From positions 1,364,001 through 1,428,000 of the forward strand of contig NC_007952.1 in NCBI RefSeq assembly GCF_000013645.1: a DNA stretch of 64,000 nucleotides, given 5' to 3'. This document shows positions 1 through 8,731 of this stretch, piece by piece. A model generated the notes under the pieces. It made no database searches. It was not told the DNA's origin and saw only the letters and a list, made by a program, of their open reading frames with translations. The position numbers were made by a program, and so were the translations under genes. Position 1 is the first letter of the stretch. The number at the start of each line of letters is the position of its first letter. Source of the DNA: Paraburkholderia xenovorans LB400 (lineage in GTDB: Bacteria; Pseudomonadota; Gammaproteobacteria; Burkholderiales; Burkholderiaceae).

Positions 1-2
1 AG

Positions 3-254
3 ATGCTGTGGCAGCAGGCCGAACTGGACAAGGGGCGGGCGGCGGCTGCGCCGGAACTGCGCGCGGACCCGACGGGAAAAGAGGTGGGCGGCCGGCCGGC
101 GAGCGGCGCGATGCCGGCTGCCGCGAGCGTGCCGCAAAGCGAAGCCGGAATGGCGGGAATGGCGGGAATGGCAGGAATGGGATCGCAGAGCCAGAGCCAG
201 CCCCGGAGCACCCGGTACGAAAGCACGCCGTCGCAGAGCGAACCGCAAAAGTAG
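3..254 (+). CDS. C-terminal fragment of an unidentified protein
   Basis: The reading frame is open from the window edge and stops at 252-254, so this may be the tail of a gene that begins outside the window. The visible 83 residues are low-complexity: an Ala/Glu-rich start, then Ala-Gly-Met triplets repeated from an imperfect 9-bp DNA repeat near 148-182, then a Ser-Gln-Ser-Gln run. No domain is recognisable. Such a tail could belong to a cytoplasmic or membrane protein and gives no function. It converges on the response regulator on the other strand, with about 50 bp between them. Confidence 0.3.
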   Translation: MLWQQAELDKGRAAAAPELRADPTGKEVGGRPASGAMPAAASVPQSEAGMAGMAGMAGMGSQSQSQPRSTRYESTPSQSEPQK

Positions 255-305
255 ACACGTAGACGCGAACTGGCGGCGCGAACACCGCCTGTCACCGCTC
301 CCGTA

Positions 306-1055
306 CTACAGGGTTTTCCCGGCTTCCAGCCAGCCGTTGATGACCGCGATCGCCGTCGACCGGTTGTGCACGCCGAGCGCCCGGAAAATCACCGACAGAT
401 GCACCTTCACCGTGCCTTCCGCGACACCCAGCTCGCGCGCGATCATCTTGTTGGTCCAGCCGCGATGCACGAGCCGCATGATGTCCTGCTGACGCGGCGA
501 CAGGTTCTCCAGCAGATGCTGCTGGTGCGGCTGCAATGCCTGAATCTGCGCGATGGGTTCCGTGAGCGCGGTGCCGGCCTGGCCGGCCGCCTGCGCGCCG
601 CCCGCGCCTTGCAGCGACGGATCGGCGGGCGCTTCGGCCTGCGCGTCGCGCGTGCCGAGCAGGCTGAGGGCTTCCATCGGCACGTAGGCGCCGCCCGAGA
701 GCACCAGTTCGATCGCCTTGAGCATGACGCTGGCGGGCTGCCGCTTCGGCACGAAGCCGAGTGCGCCGGCGGCCAGCACCGCGCGCATTTCGTCGGGTGA
801 TTCTTCGGCGGAGAGGACGACGAGCGGGAGCGCGGGGTTCGCCTTCAGCAGGACTTCGAGCGACGAGGCGCCGCTCATGCCCGGCATATGCAGATCGACG
901 ATGGCAAGATCGTGATCGGCGTCCGGACGCGCGAGGGCTGCGAGCGTCTCCCAATTATCGGCTTCGTCGAACTGGGCGTCGGGATCGAGGCCGCGCAGCA
1001 TGCCCTTGACGCCTTCCCGGATCAGTTCATGGTCGTCGGCTACGAGAAACTTCAT
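306..1055 (-). CDS. LuxR/NarL-family two-component response regulator
   Basis: The 249-residue protein is a cytoplasmic DNA-binding regulator. An N-terminal receiver domain (about 1-125) has the acidic pair D7-D8 and phospho-acceptor D54 in the stretch IVDLHMPG. A linker of about 60 residues rich in Ala and Gln follows. The C-terminal LuxR-type helix-turn-helix starts near LSPRQQDIM and contains the recognition helix around VAEGTVKVHLS. The start at 1055 was chosen because the protein then begins directly with the receiver strand (MKFLVADDHE) and a GGAG lies 6 bases upstream; a longer start at 1151 adds sequence outside the fold. No partner kinase lies beside it, so the sensor is probably elsewhere. 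The signal is unknown. Confidence 0.9.
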   Translation of the reverse strand: MKFLVADDHELIREGVKGMLRGLDPDAQFDEADNWETLAALARPDADHDLAIVDLHMPGMSGASSLEVLLKANPALPLVVLSAEESPDEMRAVLAAGALGFVPKRQPASVMLKAIELVLSGGAYVPMEALSLLGTRDAQAEAPADPSLQGAGGAQAAGQAGTALTEPIAQIQALQPHQQHLLENLSPRQQDIMRLVHRGWTNKMIARELGVAEGTVKVHLSVIFRALGVHNRSTAIAVINGWLEAGKTL

Positions 1056-1384
1056 GATGGCTCCGCGAGTCGGGCCTGCCCGATGTGGGCCGCCGCCGTT
1101 ATAGGGTCTCGTTTTACTTCCAGCCTCGTGAATCGCATCATTGCTGCCCACCCCGCGATCATATGCCCGACCGGTGGCGCGGCGCCCCTTGGGGTTGGCC
1201 GCTTAGTTGACTGTCTATTTGTTAAATCGCCATCGGTCCGATGCACTGCATGATGTCTAAGGCAGGTCTCCCGCGCATAGGTTCCGGCTTGCATGGTAGA
1301 CGAGCCGGCCGGCCCTTTTTTGAAGCCGTCCATGCAGGATTCCGAAGGTTATGCGCGCCAGATCGAATCACACGAAAGCGGTTT
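1056..1384. other. Intergenic region upstream of the response regulator
   Basis: This 329-bp gap lies between the response regulator and the end of the cyd operon; both are on the minus strand. It should hold the response-regulator promoter, but I see no convincing -35/-10 pair, operator or hairpin. Short frames here overlap in every direction and have no coding character. Confidence 0.4.
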
Positions 1385-1624
1385 CTATCTGACTGCGAAT
1401 AACGTCGCATTCATCAGAATCTTGAATGCGAAGCCGAGCGACATGGCCGAGCCCACGCCGAAACACCACAGCGCGATGAACCACAGCCAGCCCGGCAGTT
1501 TGCGCGACGGCGCGGGCGATGCGCCGCGGGTCCCGCTTTGAGGCCCGCCTGGAGTTGCACTTTGCGTTGTGCTTCGACCCGCGCCGGAGTTGGCCTGCCT
1601 AGTGATAGTGATGTTGGTCGCCAT
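1385..1624 (-). CDS. DUF2474-type small membrane protein of the cyd operon
   Basis: A 79-residue protein with a polar, Ser/Thr/Gly-rich N-terminal half and one membrane helix near the C-terminus (about 45-68, starting GWLWFIALW). Small one-helix DUF2474 proteins are typically encoded directly after cydAB-type oxidases in proteobacteria, and they probably serve as accessory subunits as CydX does in E. coli. The gene overlaps the end of cydB by 26 bp, which points to translational coupling. The ATG at 1624 was preferred over a start at 1639 because AAGG lies about 7 bases upstream. The N-terminal half is longer than usual, so a shorter start is possible. Confidence 0.65.
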   Translation of the reverse strand: MATNITITRQANSGAGRSTTQSATPGGPQSGTRGASPAPSRKLPGWLWFIALWCFGVGSAMSLGFAFKILMNATLFAVR

Positions 1625-2603
1625 GACGCACCTTGCCACGAAATACCCAGTAACCCATCGTCGTATAGGCGATGATGATCGGCAGAATGACCGCTGCGCC
1701 GACCAGCGTGAACATCTGGCTCGAACGCGGCGCGGCCGCTTCCCACAGCGTCATGCTCGACGGAATCGCATACGGCCACAGGCTCACCAGCAGCCCCGCG
1801 TAGCCGAGCAGCACCAGCAGCAGTGCAAGCGCGAACGGCGTGTTGTGATGCCGCTCACGCACCGCGCGATGCATGAAGAACGCGCAGACCGCCACGAGGA
1901 ACGGCACCGGCAGCAGACGGTAGAAGAGGCCGTCGTGGAACCAGCGTTGCGCGATATTCGGATCCTGCAGCGGCGTCCAGATGCTCACCATCGCGATGAA
2001 GCCGAGCAGCACGATCGTCAGCGGCCAGACCACGCGATGCAGGCGGCGCTGCAGATCGCCTTCGGTCTTCGCCACCAGCCAGCAGCAGCCGAGCAGCGCA
2101 TAGGTGACGACGAGGCCGAGACCCGTGAGCAGGCTGAACGGCGTGAGCCAGCCGAAGGCGTCGCCCGCATACGCACCGTCGATCACGGGAATGCCTTGCA
2201 GGAACGCGCCCAGCGCGATGCCCTGGAAGAACGTCGCGCCCGCCGAACCGCCGATGAACGCCAGATCCCACAGATGCTTCGTGCGATTGGCCTTGGCGCG
2301 AATCTCGAACGACACGCCGCGAAAGATCAGGCACACGAGCATGAAGATCAGCGGCAGATACAGCGCGGACAGCACGGTCGAATACACCGCCGGAAACACC
2401 GCGAACAGACCGGCGCCGCCGAGCACCAGCCAGGTTTCGTTGCCGTCCCATACCGGCGCGACGGTGTTCATCATCAGGTCGCGTTCTTTCTCGTCGGGGA
2501 AGAACGGGAAGACGATGCCGATGCCCAGATCGAAGCCATCCAGCACCACATACATGAAAAGGCCCAGCGCGATGATCGCGGCCCACACTACGGTTACGTC
2601 CAT
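1599..2603 (-). CDS. cydB: Cytochrome bd-type ubiquinol oxidase subunit II
   Basis: The 334-residue integral membrane protein is subunit II of a bd-type quinol oxidase, which reduces O2 to water with electrons from quinol at the inner membrane. It begins with the family hallmark YVVLDGFDLGIG and continues with PVWDGNETWLV, both strongly conserved in CydB. About eight hydrophobic segments follow. The length is shorter than E. coli CydB (about 379) and fits the cyanide-insensitive (Cio) subgroup. The start is the first ATG of the frame. It lies 41 bp after cydA on the same strand, so the two are co-transcribed. Subunit II carries no heme but supports assembly of subunit I. Confidence 0.95.
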   Translation of the reverse strand: MDVTVVWAAIIALGLFMYVVLDGFDLGIGIVFPFFPDEKERDLMMNTVAPVWDGNETWLVLGGAGLFAVFPAVYSTVLSALYLPLIFMLVCLIFRGVSFEIRAKANRTKHLWDLAFIGGSAGATFFQGIALGAFLQGIPVIDGAYAGDAFGWLTPFSLLTGLGLVVTYALLGCCWLVAKTEGDLQRRLHRVVWPLTIVLLGFIAMVSIWTPLQDPNIAQRWFHDGLFYRLLPVPFLVAVCAFFMHRAVRERHHNTPFALALLLVLLGYAGLLVSLWPYAIPSSMTLWEAAAPRSSQMFTLVGAAVILPIIIAYTTMGYWVFRGKVRHGDQHHYH

Positions 2604-2644
2604 GTTCTTTCTCTATCGCAAGTAGCTGCTGAAGCAGGCTGGAT

Positions 2645-4060
2645 TCAGGCGGCGTCGATCATGTGATCGGCGGCGGAGAGCGGGCGGCGCGCGGTCTGGT
2701 TCGGTGACCGATGTTCCGGCGCGTCATGCGGCGTCTGTCCCGGCAGAGCGGGGCCCGTGCGCATGAGCTTGAGCATGTAGTAGATGCCGGTGCCGAACAC
2801 GAGGAAGTACACGATCACGAAGGCCATCAGCGAGATGCCGACCTGCTGCGTGGTCAGCGGCGACACGGCCTGCGAGGTGCGCATCACGCCGTACACCACC
2901 CACGGCTGGCGTCCTGCTTCGGTCGTGACCCAGCCGGCCAGCAGCGTGATGAAGCCGGTCGGGCCCATCGCCACGGCCACGCGCTGGAACCACTTCGATT
3001 CGAACAGGCTGCCCCGGCGGCGCAGCACCCAGGCGGCCACCGACATCAGGATCATCAGCACGCCGAGGCCGGCCATGATGCGAAAGCTCCAGAACACCAC
3101 GGTCGAGTTCGGCCGGTCTTGCGGCGGGAATTCCTTGAGGCCGCGAATCTCGCCGTCCCAGCTATGCGTGAGGATCAGGCTGCCCAGATGCGGAATCGAC
3201 ACGGCGTAGCGCGTGGTTTCCGCCTGCATGTCGGGAATGCCGAACAGGTTCAGCGCGGTGCCGCCTTTTTCGGTTTCCCACAGGCCTTCGATCGCCGCGA
3301 TCTTGGCCGGCTGATATTCGCGCGTGTTCAGCCCATGCTGATCGCCGACGAAAGCCTGGATCGGCGTGAGAATCAGCAGCAGCCAGAGCGCCATCGAGAA
3401 CATCTTCTTGACGGCCGGATCGCGCCGTCCGCGCAGCAGATGCCATGCGCCCACCGCCGCCACCACCAGCGCCGCGACGATGAACGCCGCGAGCGCCATA
3501 TGCGCGAGCCGGTACGGGAACGACGGATTGAACACGATCTTGAACCAGTCGAGCGGCACGACGCGGCCGTTCACGACTTCGAAGCCTTGCGGCGTCTGCA
3601 TCCAGCTATTGGAGGCGAGAATCCAGAAGGTGGAAATCAGCGTGCCGATCGCCACCATCAACGTGGCGCCGAAGTGCGCGCGCGGACTCACGCGCTGCCA
3701 GCCGAACAGCATGATGCCGAGGAAGCCCGCTTCGAGGAAGAACGCGGTCATGACCTCGTACATGAGAAGAGGACCGGTGACGGGCCCGGCGAAACTGGAG
3801 AAGCCCGACCAGTTGGTGCCGAACTGATAGCTCATCACGACGCCGGACACGACGCCCATGCCGAAGGCGACCGCGAAGATCTTCGACCAGAACAGGCAAA
3901 GATCTTTGTAGTACGCCTTGCCGGTTTTCAGCCAGCGCCATTCGAGGACGGCAATGAAGCTGGCGAGACCGATGCTGAGCGCCGGAAAAACGATGTGGAA
4001 CGAAACAGTGAACGCAAACTGGATGCGGGCGAGATCTAATGCCGATAGAGCGGAGTTCAT
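2645..4060 (-). CDS. cydA: Cytochrome bd-type ubiquinol oxidase subunit I
   Basis: The 471-residue membrane protein binds the hemes and the quinol. The N-terminal region DLARIQFAFTVSFH contains H22, which matches the conserved axial histidine (H19) of E. coli CydA. The motif GRQPW, typical of the family, is present in the C-terminal third. The quinol-binding loop is short, which places the enzyme in the CioA/cyanide-insensitive group rather than the long-Q-loop E. coli type. It is the first gene of a cydA-cydB-DUF2474 operon. A perfect FNR/ANR box at 4240-4253 suggests induction at low oxygen. The enzyme would give high-affinity or inhibitor-resistant respiration. Confidence 0.95.
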   Translation of the reverse strand: MNSALSALDLARIQFAFTVSFHIVFPALSIGLASFIAVLEWRWLKTGKAYYKDLCLFWSKIFAVAFGMGVVSGVVMSYQFGTNWSGFSSFAGPVTGPLLMYEVMTAFFLEAGFLGIMLFGWQRVSPRAHFGATLMVAIGTLISTFWILASNSWMQTPQGFEVVNGRVVPLDWFKIVFNPSFPYRLAHMALAAFIVAALVVAAVGAWHLLRGRRDPAVKKMFSMALWLLLILTPIQAFVGDQHGLNTREYQPAKIAAIEGLWETEKGGTALNLFGIPDMQAETTRYAVSIPHLGSLILTHSWDGEIRGLKEFPPQDRPNSTVVFWSFRIMAGLGVLMILMSVAAWVLRRRGSLFESKWFQRVAVAMGPTGFITLLAGWVTTEAGRQPWVVYGVMRTSQAVSPLTTQQVGISLMAFVIVYFLVFGTGIYYMLKLMRTGPALPGQTPHDAPEHRSPNQTARRPLSAADHMIDAA

Positions 4061-4674
4061 GAGCGTGAAGTGCGTGATGACCGCGAGGGCGGACTACGCG
4101 CGTCGACCGTTGTCGGTGCGCACTGCGCGGGGCAGATGGCGCAAGAGTAGGGGATGAGGGGAAACTTTGCTGCGGCGCGATGTGCGTCAAAAAACCGCGT
4201 TGTTCTATGCTGATTTTCTTTTTTGAGACGGCAAACCGTTGATGGATATCAAGTTTTCCTGACGGCCTTTGCGCACCGCACCTGCGCGCGACGCGCCGGA
4301 GCTGCGGCAATCGACCGCGCTGCACCAACGTCGCATGAGTGAGCGCGGGCGTCCTTGATTCGAGTCTGACGTTTTCTTCGGAGCCTACACGGCCTGCTAG
4401 TGGCTTCTGCCGTTCTGGCAGCGAGGCGGCAGCGCTTTGCAAAAGAGTGCATGCTATTCACTCGCGCAAGCCGTACAGCCATTCCGGTATTTTTTCCCGT
4501 TATTCGCTTCGAATAGTCAAAACCGACGCCCCGGTCTGATGGCCTGGGTGTGTCGCGAATCCGTCATCGACGTGTGGTGTAAGGCATGCTGTGCCGCCCG
4601 CCACGCGCATGGTTCGAGAGCACGCTTCATCCACCTGCCGGCAACGGCAGACTTCACCTGAAAGGAGTCAGCAG
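4061..4674. other. Divergent intergenic region between cydA and the hydrolase gene
   Basis: About 610 bp hold no supported gene. The region contains the FNR/ANR box described separately, an AT-rich tract near 4195-4260 that is a likely cydA promoter area, and a small dyad TATTCG-N3-CGAATA at 4501-4515 of unknown meaning. The right end carries a strong Shine-Dalgarno AAAGGAG for the downstream gene. Confidence 0.5.
4240..4253. promoter_or_regulatory. FNR/ANR/Dnr-type binding site upstream of cydA
   Basis: The sequence TTGATGGATATCAA is an exact match to the FNR/ANR consensus TTGAT-N4-ATCAA. It lies about 180 bp upstream of the cydA start codon. In proteobacteria such sites bring oxygen-responsive FNR-family activators to cyd/cio promoters. 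The match is direct; the regulatory role is inferred. Confidence 0.7.
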
Positions 4675-5496
4675 ATGAGCACGATCAAGACGAAAGACGG
4701 TACGGAAATCTTCTACAAGGACTGGGGCAAGGGCCGGCCGGTCGTCTTCTCGCATGGCTGGCCATTGACCGCGGACGCCTGGGACGCGCAGATGCTGTTT
4801 CTCGGCAGCAAAGGTTTTCGCGTGATCGCGCACGACCGGCGCGGCCACGGCCGCTCGCAACAGCCGTGGGACGGCAACGACATGGACACCTACGCCGACG
4901 ATCTCGCGGCGCTGATCGAACACCTCGACCTGAAGGACGCCACGCTCGTCGGCCATTCCACGGGTGGCGGGGAAGTCGCGCACTACATTGGCCGGCATGG
5001 CACGCAGCGGGTGGCCAAGGCCGTGCTGATCGGCGCGGTGCCGCCGTTGATGCTGAAGACCGGAAGCAATCCCGGCGGCACGCCGCTCGAGGTGTTCGAC
5101 GGCATCCGCAAGGGCGTGGAAGACGACCGTTCGCAGTTCTTCAAGGATCTCGCGCTGCCGTTTTACGGCTACAACCGTCCGGGTGCGAAGGTGTCGCAGG
5201 GCGTGATCGATTCGTTCTGGGTCCAGGGCATGGCCGGCTCGATCAAGGGGCTGTACGACTGTATCAAGCAGTTCTCCGAAGTCGACTACACGGAGGATCT
5301 GAAGAAGATCGACGTGCCGACCCTGGTGCTGCATGGCGACGACGACCAGATCGTGCCGATCGACGCCGCCGGCCGCCTGACCACGAAGATCGTGAAGAAC
5401 GCCACGCTCAAGGTCTATCCGGGCGGGCAGCACGGCATGTGCACCGTCGAGGCTGCCAAGGTGAATGCCGATCTGCTGGAATTCATCGGATCGTAG
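4675..5496 (+). CDS. Alpha/beta hydrolase, cofactor-free chloroperoxidase type
   Basis: The 273-residue protein has the full alpha/beta-hydrolase triad: nucleophile S95 in GHSTGGGE, an acid in LHGDDDQIVP (D223 or D224) and H253 in GGQHGM. The oxyanion-hole motif FSHGWP sits at 25-30. Length and motifs match bacterial non-heme haloperoxidases and arylesterases, which act as esterases or perhydrolases in the cytoplasm. The start at 4675 follows an excellent AAAGGAGT at 4661-4668; a longer frame to 4591 is unlikely. It is a single gene, with divergent cydA on one side and a convergent DUF2867 gene on the other. The natural substrate is unknown. Confidence 0.9.
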   Translation: MSTIKTKDGTEIFYKDWGKGRPVVFSHGWPLTADAWDAQMLFLGSKGFRVIAHDRRGHGRSQQPWDGNDMDTYADDLAALIEHLDLKDATLVGHSTGGGEVAHYIGRHGTQRVAKAVLIGAVPPLMLKTGSNPGGTPLEVFDGIRKGVEDDRSQFFKDLALPFYGYNRPGAKVSQGVIDSFWVQGMAGSIKGLYDCIKQFSEVDYTEDLKKIDVPTLVLHGDDDQIVPIDAAGRLTTKIVKNATLKVYPGGQHGMCTVEAAKVNADLLEFIGS

Positions 5497-5609
5497 CGAT
5501 GCGCTGACGTTATGTGTGTGCGGCGGGCGCTGGAAGGTCCGGCGCGCCCAGCCGCATTCGAAGCCGAACCGCGGGCCGTGCGTGTTCACGCGCCCGCGTT
5601 CCGGACTGC

Positions 5610-6149
5610 TCAGACAGTCGGCCAGCCGATGCGCGCCGCTCGCCGCAACGACGAGCGGACCACCAGCCGGTGGAACGGCGCGATCGCGAGAATGTAGAAG
5701 CGGCCGAGTCGATTGTGGCAATGCACGACGGTGGACAGGATCAGATAGCGCGAATGGCCTTCGCGTGTGCCTCGGGTTTGCTGCAGCAGCGACACGCGGA
5801 AGTCGAGATGGCGGTCGTTTTCACCGAGGATGATCTCGTGGGCGCTACGCGTGTAAATCCTGAAGATGTCGACGCGCTCTTTTGCGTTGGCCGGCTCGCG
5901 GCTGCGCAACTGCGTCGAAGTCTTCAGCCCGAAACGCGCAACGATCGCATCGCGCAATCCCATCAGCTTCGCGACCCACGCGGCCTGATGCGCGAACACG
6001 AAGCGCGCGAGCAATTCCGGATCGTCGATGGCGTTGTCGGGCAGGCGGACCGCGTACGCGTCGGCCAGGTCCGGTGCCTGGTATAGACGGGCGACTCCTG
6101 ATTCAGCAGGCAGGGTGACGGATTGCACGGAACAATGGGCAGTGAGCAT
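5610..6149 (-). CDS. DUF2867 domain-containing protein
   Basis: A protein of 179 residues without signal peptide or membrane helix. The body resembles DUF2867 proteins: an N-terminal stretch with DLADAYAVRLP, a helix with LMGLRDAIVARFGL, and a C-terminal segment around STVVHCHNRLGRFYI followed by IAPFHRLVVRSSLRRAA. Members are often encoded near SDR-type epimerases or fused to them, and no activity is known for this one. The ATG at 6149 was preferred over a TTG at 6176. It is convergent with the hydrolase gene and stands alone. Confidence 0.75.
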   Translation of the reverse strand: MLTAHCSVQSVTLPAESGVARLYQAPDLADAYAVRLPDNAIDDPELLARFVFAHQAAWVAKLMGLRDAIVARFGLKTSTQLRSREPANAKERVDIFRIYTRSAHEIILGENDRHLDFRVSLLQQTRGTREGHSRYLILSTVVHCHNRLGRFYILAIAPFHRLVVRSSLRRAARIGWPTV

Positions 6150-6338
6150 GGTGGCGTGTGGGGCTGGCAATGGCAATGGGATCGAAGAGGGCGCGGCGCC
6201 GGTTCATCGCGGCGCTTCGGCTCGCGCGTGAGCGTCTCTACCTCTATTCAAGTCTACGCGTCCTTGCGGGGCGGCCGTGGGAGGCCGGCACATGTGGGTT
6301 CTCATGGAGCGGCCTGCTGAAGGAAAAATACGTTCGTA

Positions 6339-6357
6339 GTTATACGACGTCACATAA
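6339..6357. promoter_or_regulatory. Putative FadR-family operator, site 1
   Basis: GTTATACGACGTCACATAA resembles the repeated element of this locus (TACGTCRTCGTACAAC or its complement). It lies upstream of the uronate dehydrogenase operon at 6564 and is a diverged copy. Confidence 0.45.
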
Positions 6358-6460
6358 ATAGATTAATCGTATTGTGTTGTTTATAAAAGAGAAATTGGCC
6401 GTATCGATGTCGGAATAAGGGTAAGTGCCTAATTGAATTCCGCACCGACATCGATAATAG

Positions 6461-6476
6461 TACGTTATCGTACAAC
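6461..6476. promoter_or_regulatory. Putative FadR-family operator, site 2
   Basis: TACGTTATCGTACAAC shares 15 of 16 bases with the site at 14312-14327 and has the core TTATCGTACAA. It lies about 90 bp before the uronate dehydrogenase start, a usual place for an operator. Confidence 0.65.
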
Positions 6477-6563
6477 TATCGCCGAATCGGCAGAGCTCGC
6501 CGTCATGACCGGGGCGATCGCGGCGCCAAAGCCCGATCGCGCGCGGCGCAGCAAAGGAACCCT

Positions 6564-7400
6564 ATGAAAAAAATTGCTCTGAGCGGAGCCGGCGGCCAGC
6601 TAGGCTCGGTGGTGCGCGCCGCGTTGGTCGCGCGCGGCACGCCGCTGCGCTCGGCCGCGGGCTCGCAGGCGCTCGTGCCGCTCGTGGAAGGCGAGGACGT
6701 GATGCACGGCGACCTGCGCGACCCCGCGGTTGTGGACCGGCTGCTCGAAGGTGTCGACGTCCTGATCCATTTCGCGGGTACGAGCGTGGAGCGTCCGCTG
6801 CCCGAGATCATCGAGAACAATCTGCGCGGGCTGGTCGAAGTGTACGAGGGGGCGCGCCGGCAAGGCGTGCGGCGCATCGTGTTCGCCAGTTCGAATCACG
6901 CCATCGGCATGTATCCCGTTACCGAGCGTCTCAGCCTCGACTGCGAACTGCGCCCGGACGGTTTTTACGGCCTGAGCAAGGTGTGGGGCGAAGCCCTGGC
7001 GAGAATGTACTGGGACAAGCACGGTATCGAAAGCGTTTGCGTGCGCATCGGCAGTTGCCTCGAGCGGCCGACCGAACCGCGCCACCTGAGCACCTGGTTC
7101 GGTCATCGCGATCTGCTGCATTTTCTCGACCGCTGCGTGGAAGCGGAGAACATAGGCTTCCTGACCATCTGGGGCGTGTCGGCCAATACGCGCAGCTGGT
7201 GGGACAACAGCGGCGCCGGGCGTCTGGGCTATCAGCCGACCCAAAACGCCGAAGTCTACGCCGAAGACATTCTCGCGCGCCCGAATCCGCTCGACGCGTT
7301 GGGCCAGCGCTTCCAGGGCGGCGGCTTTGTGGGCATCGATTATTCGCGCGATGACGCTGGCCCGGAGGGCCTGGCGGCTTCCGCCACGCGGCCTGTCTGA
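6564..7400 (+). CDS. NAD-dependent epimerase/dehydratase family protein, uronate dehydrogenase-like
   Basis: The 278-residue short-chain-type dehydrogenase has a Rossmann motif GAGGQLG at 8-14 and the catalytic YGLSK (Y135, K139) with a serine in ASSNHA. ASSNHA and the later GSCLERP stretch also occur in the second uronate dehydrogenase of this window (16129-16971), so the two are paralogues. Uronate dehydrogenase oxidises D-glucuronate or D-galacturonate with NAD to the aldarolactone. This copy is more diverged, so its substrate may differ. An AAAGGA lies upstream of the ATG. The MFS gene begins 29 bp after the stop, so they form an operon, preceded by two putative FadR-type operators. Confidence 0.8.
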   Translation: MKKIALSGAGGQLGSVVRAALVARGTPLRSAAGSQALVPLVEGEDVMHGDLRDPAVVDRLLEGVDVLIHFAGTSVERPLPEIIENNLRGLVEVYEGARRQGVRRIVFASSNHAIGMYPVTERLSLDCELRPDGFYGLSKVWGEALARMYWDKHGIESVCVRIGSCLERPTEPRHLSTWFGHRDLLHFLDRCVEAENIGFLTIWGVSANTRSWWDNSGAGRLGYQPTQNAEVYAEDILARPNPLDALGQRFQGGGFVGIDYSRDDAGPEGLAASATRPV

Positions 7401-7429
7401 GCGGTCCAGAATTACGAGGAGACGCAGCA

Positions 7430-8731
7430 ATGAAAATCAAGGGCATCCGCTGGTGGATGGTCAGCCTGGTCGCGGCCGGGCTCATCATCAATTACCTCGC
7501 GCGCAATACGTTGTCAGTGGCGGCGCCGACGTTGATGAAGGACCTCCACATCACCACGGAACAGTATTCGCACGTGGTCGTGGCCTGGCAGCTCTGCTAT
7601 GCATTCATGCAGCCGGTCGCCGGCTATGTGCTCGACACCGTCGGCACCAAGCTCGGCTTTGCGGCGTTCGCGCTGGCATGGTCGCTGGCGTGCGCCGCGG
7701 CGGCGTGGTCGACCGGCTGGCGCAGCCTCGCGTTCTTCCGCGGTGTGCTCGGTATTGCCGAGGCGGCCGGCATTCCGGCCGGCGTCAAGGCGACGAGCGA
7801 GTGGTTCCCGGCCAAAGAGCGTTCGGTGGCGATCGGCTGGTTCAACATCGGTTCGTCGATCGGCGCGCTGCTGGCGCCGCCGCTGGTGGTCTGGGCGCTG
7901 TTGCACGGCGAGTGGCAGTTGGCCTTCGTGATCGTCGGCGTGGCGGGGATTATCTGGAGCGTGCTGTGGATGGCGCTCTACAAACATCCGCGCAAGCAGA
8001 AGCTGTTGGGCGAAGCCGAGCGCGACTACATTCTCAGCGGCCAGGAAGCAAGGCACAGCGACGCCGGCGCCGCGAAGCGCAGCTGGTTCGCCATGCTCGG
8101 CAGCCGCGACTTCTGGGCGATCGGCATTCCGCGCATTCTTTCCGAACCGGCCTGGCAGACCTTCAACGCGTGGATTCCGCTGTACATGATGACCGAGCGT
8201 CACATGAATCTGAAGGAAGTCGCGTTGTACGCGTGGATGCCGTTTCTGGCCGCCGACATTGGCTGCGTGCTGGGCGGCTATCTGAGTCCGCTGTTTCACA
8301 AGTACGCCAAAGTGTCGCTCTTCACGTCGCGCAAGATGGTGTTCGTGGTCGGCGCGCTGTGCATGATCGGGCCGGCCTGCGTCGGTCTGGTGGCGAGCCC
8401 GTATGCGGCGGTGGCGCTGCTGTGCGTCGGCGGCTTTGCGCATCAGACCTTGTCGGGCGCGCTGTATGCGATCACGTCCGATATGTTCGGCAAGAATGAA
8501 GTCGCTACCGCGACCGGCATGGGCGGCATGGCGGGCTATCTCGGCGCGGCGGCGTTCACCGCGCTGTTCGGCGTGCTGGTCACGCAGATCGGCTATAGCC
8601 CGTTGTTCGTCGTGCTGGCGGTGTTCGACATTATCGCGGCGGCGGTGGTGTGCCTGCTGGCGAAAAACGCCGACAGGACGCCCGAGCCGCGCTGGCTCAC
8701 CGACGCGCCGCGAATGCCCTACGGCGGGTAG
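7430..8731 (+). CDS. MFS transporter, ACS family (hexuronate/sugar-acid type)
   Basis: The 433-residue inner-membrane protein has twelve hydrophobic segments and a charged central loop (PRKQKLLGEAERDYI). The N-terminus, with YLARNTLSVAAPTLM, is typical of the anion:cation symporter family that includes ExuT and GudP. It is co-transcribed with the uronate dehydrogenase-like gene and probably imports a uronate or aldarate with protons. Its last residues, after the final helix near LLAKN, are encoded opposite the remains of a garL gene (see pseudogene at 8680-8880). The natural end of this protein may therefore have been replaced by about 20 residues of antisense sequence. Confidence 0.85.
   Translation: MKIKGIRWWMVSLVAAGLIINYLARNTLSVAAPTLMKDLHITTEQYSHVVVAWQLCYAFMQPVAGYVLDTVGTKLGFAAFALAWSLACAAAAWSTGWRSLAFFRGVLGIAEAAGIPAGVKATSEWFPAKERSVAIGWFNIGSSIGALLAPPLVVWALLHGEWQLAFVIVGVAGIIWSVLWMALYKHPRKQKLLGEAERDYILSGQEARHSDAGAAKRSWFAMLGSRDFWAIGIPRILSEPAWQTFNAWIPLYMMTERHMNLKEVALYAWMPFLAADIGCVLGGYLSPLFHKYAKVSLFTSRKMVFVVGALCMIGPACVGLVASPYAAVALLCVGGFAHQTLSGALYAITSDMFGKNEVATATGMGGMAGYLGAAAFTALFGVLVTQIGYSPLFVVLAVFDIIAAAVVCLLAKNADRTPEPRWLTDAPRMPYGG

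Larger units (their letters stand above)
6150..6563. other. Intergenic region holding the first hexuronate-regulon promoter
   Basis: About 410 bp without a gene. The segment 6330-6480 is much more AT-rich than its surroundings and contains two operator-like sequences listed separately. It therefore probably carries the promoter of the uronate dehydrogenase-MFS operon that starts at 6564. An AAAGGA ribosome binding site ends just before that start. Confidence 0.5.

Noticed and set aside
1299..1320. Possible terminator at GCCGGCCGGC followed by T residues
   Set aside because: The GC block is self-complementary without room for a loop, and no gene on the plus strand ends there.
1569..2666. 365-residue plus-strand frame opposite cydB
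   Set aside because: It is antisense to a clear cydB, rich in Arg, His and Gln, and shows no domain or ribosome site; long antisense frames are common in GC-rich DNA.
2711..4039. 442-residue plus-strand frame opposite cydA
   Set aside because: Same reasoning: it mirrors cydA codons and has the composition of an antisense frame.
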